Of a DNA stretch of 6,422 bases, positions 5,421 to 6,422 are shown piece after piece. Position 1 is the first letter of the stretch; every line of letters begins with the position of its first letter. The notes below the pieces were generated by a model. That model worked only from the letters and a program-made list of their open reading frames with translations. It ran no database searches and had not been told where the DNA came from. Source of the stretch: Chloroflexota bacterium (lineage in GTDB: Bacteria; Chloroflexota; Dehalococcoidia; Lucifugimonadales; Australimonadaceae); NCBI GenBank assembly GCA_027625205.1, contig JAQBVZ010000043.1:1-6422 (forward strand), in the 5' to 3' direction. Both the position numbers and the translations under genes were made by a program.

Positions 5421-5850
5421 ATTGCGTGCGGTGCACCCGCGTAAAAACCGTAAACGTGTAGGCAGGGGCAACGGCTCCGGCAAGGGCACGTATGCAGGTA
5501 AAGGCATGAAGGGCCAGAATTCCAGGGCCGGTGGTGGCGTGCGTCCCGGATTTGAGGGTGGACAGAACCCACTGATTAAGGGTCTTCCCATGCTACGGGG
5601 TTTTAAGAACCTCTTCACAAAAGAATACCAAGTGGTCAACCTAAAGGGACTTGACCGTTTGCCAGATGGAGTCACAGATGTAACCCCTGAGGTGCTGGCG
5701 CAGCATGGCTTGGTGCGCAGCGCCAAACAGCGCGTAAAAGTGTTGGGTGTGGGGGAACTGAACAAGGCGTTGCAGATCAAGGCTGACAAGTATTCCGAAT
5801 CAGCCAAGGCCAAGATAGAGGCAGCAGGCGGTACGGCGGGGGGTAGATAG
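5407..5850 (+). CDS. rplO: 50S ribosomal protein L15
   Basis: The product is 147 residues, the usual L15 length. L15 is a late-assembly 50S protein whose long, glycine- and basic-rich N-terminal arm threads into 23S rRNA. Seen are the [25 protein letters not shown] arm (residues 13-37, written here as [10 protein letters not shown] then GKGMKGQ), [24 protein letters not shown], and the globular C-terminal domain with [33 protein letters not shown] and a [12 protein letters not shown] end matching the family. ATG 5407 has AAGGT at 5396-5400, spacing 6 nt, and overlaps the end of rpmD by 14 nt in a different frame. The next gene, secY, begins 5 nt after the stop. This rpmD-rplO-secY order is standard. 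Confidence 0.97.
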   Translation: MQAHELRAVHPRKNRKRVGRGNGSGKGTYAGKGMKGQNSRAGGGVRPGFEGGQNPLIKGLPMLRGFKNLFTKEYQVVNLKGLDRLPDGVTDVTPEVLAQHGLVRSAKQRVKVLGVGELNKALQIKADKYSESAKAKIEAAGGTAGGR

Positions 5851-5855
5851 AGAAT

Positions 5856-6422
5856 ATGCGGGCGGCGCCAACAACTCAGTCCCGTGGGACATCAGGAAGA
5901 CCTCAACTCGTTCAAGCGATGATCGATGCTTTCCGCACGCCTGATTTGCGCGGGAAGATTCTTTTTACGCTGTTCATTTTGATGGTCTTCCGGTTCCTGG
6001 CCCATGTGCCTGTTCCTGGAGCTGACCGTGACGTGCTTGGCCAGGTCTTTCAACAGAATGACCTTGTGGCGTTCTTTGACCTATTCAGCGGTGGGGGCCT
6101 CAGGAACCTGAGCGTCGTGGCTCTTGGCGTATACCCGTACATTACTGCCAGCATTGTTATTCAAATACTGGTGCCGGTGATACCGCGGCTCCAGGCCATA
6201 TCAAAAGAGGGCGCCGCAGGGCGTCAACAGATTAACCAATTTACTCACTGGCTCACGGTGCCCATCGCGTTTCTTCAGGGCTATGGCCAGTTGCTGATTT
6301 TCTCCCGTGCAGGCGTCTTTAACACGCCCATCACCCTCTTTGGCGACGGAGCGCTGACCACCCTGACCATTGTGTTCTCCTTTGTGGGGGGCACCATGTT
6401 CTTGGTGTGGCTTGGAGAGCTC
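5856..6422 (+). CDS. secY: Protein translocase subunit SecY, N-terminal part (cut by window end)
   Basis: The frame is open from ATG 5856 to the window end, giving 189 residues of a protein usually near 430. SecY is the channel of the SecYEG translocon in the cytoplasmic membrane. Visible features are a cytosolic N-terminus with an AMIDAFRTPDLRGKI helix, TM1 (about 34-53, ending in the conserved HVPVPG), and the plug and TM2 region (about 74-106, FFDLFSGGGLRNLSVVALG then YPYITASIVIQIL). The cytosolic loop SKEGAAGRQQINQFTHW, TM3 (about 131-150) and TM4 (about 167-186, ending in the conserved WLGEL) follow. The start is less certain because only a weak upstream purine run and a G-rich tract (5838-5843) precede it; another in-frame ATG is residue 22, but it would remove part of the first helix. 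Downstream genes cannot be seen. Confidence 0.96.
   Translation, partial: MRAAPTTQSRGTSGRPQLVQAMIDAFRTPDLRGKILFTLFILMVFRFLAHVPVPGADRDVLGQVFQQNDLVAFFDLFSGGGLRNLSVVALGVYPYITASIVIQILVPVIPRLQAISKEGAAGRQQINQFTHWLTVPIAFLQGYGQLLIFSRAGVFNTPITLFGDGALTTLTIVFSFVGGTMFLVWLGEL

Overview
The window is an uninterrupted stretch of a bacterial S10-spc ribosomal protein operon, all on the + strand. The order is rplP (3' end), rpmC, rpsQ, rplN, rplX, rplE, rpsN, rpsH, rplF, rplR, rpsE, rpmD, rplO and secY (5' part). Every gene is recognised from conserved family sequence and the canonical order is intact. No RNA gene, mobile element, CRISPR array or internal terminator is visible, and no gene-free stretch exceeds about 30 bases.

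Organism: the base composition is moderately GC-rich. S14 is the short zinc-binding type, L24 carries a four-cysteine zinc ribbon, and L30 is present. The wording of L16, L30 and SecY resembles Chloroflexota, perhaps the Dehalococcoidia/SAR202 side. This is inference from remembered family sequence; only 'Bacteria' is firm.

Layout: 1-240 is the end of L16 and 268-477 is L29. At 474-1163 lies S17, with a long acidic C-terminal tail. 1160-1854 holds L14 and L24. At 1833-2738 lies L5, with a long Ala/Lys-rich N-terminal extension. 2759-4283 holds S14, S8, L6 and L18, all of ordinary length. At 4283-5200 lies S5, with a long Ala/Pro/Glu-rich tail that contains three 78-bp tandem repeats. 5193-5850 holds L30 and L15, and 5856 to the window end is the start of SecY.

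How the genes work together: the products assemble into the 30S (S17, S14, S8, S5) and 50S (L16, L29, L14, L24, L5, L6, L18, L30, L15) subunits, and SecY is the membrane channel that receives nascent chains. Genes are packed with 1- to 22-nt overlaps or short gaps, so co-transcription and translational coupling are likely. rpsQ and rplN overlap by 4 nt, so the S10 and spc groups have no gap between them.

The unusual signal is that three ribosomal proteins in one operon carry low-complexity, charged, probably disordered extensions of about 110-146 residues. S17 and S5 carry acidic C-terminal tails. L5 carries an acidic head followed by a basic, histone-H1-like Ala/Lys segment. The neighbouring genes lack such tails. 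The rest of the window is ordinary housekeeping sequence.
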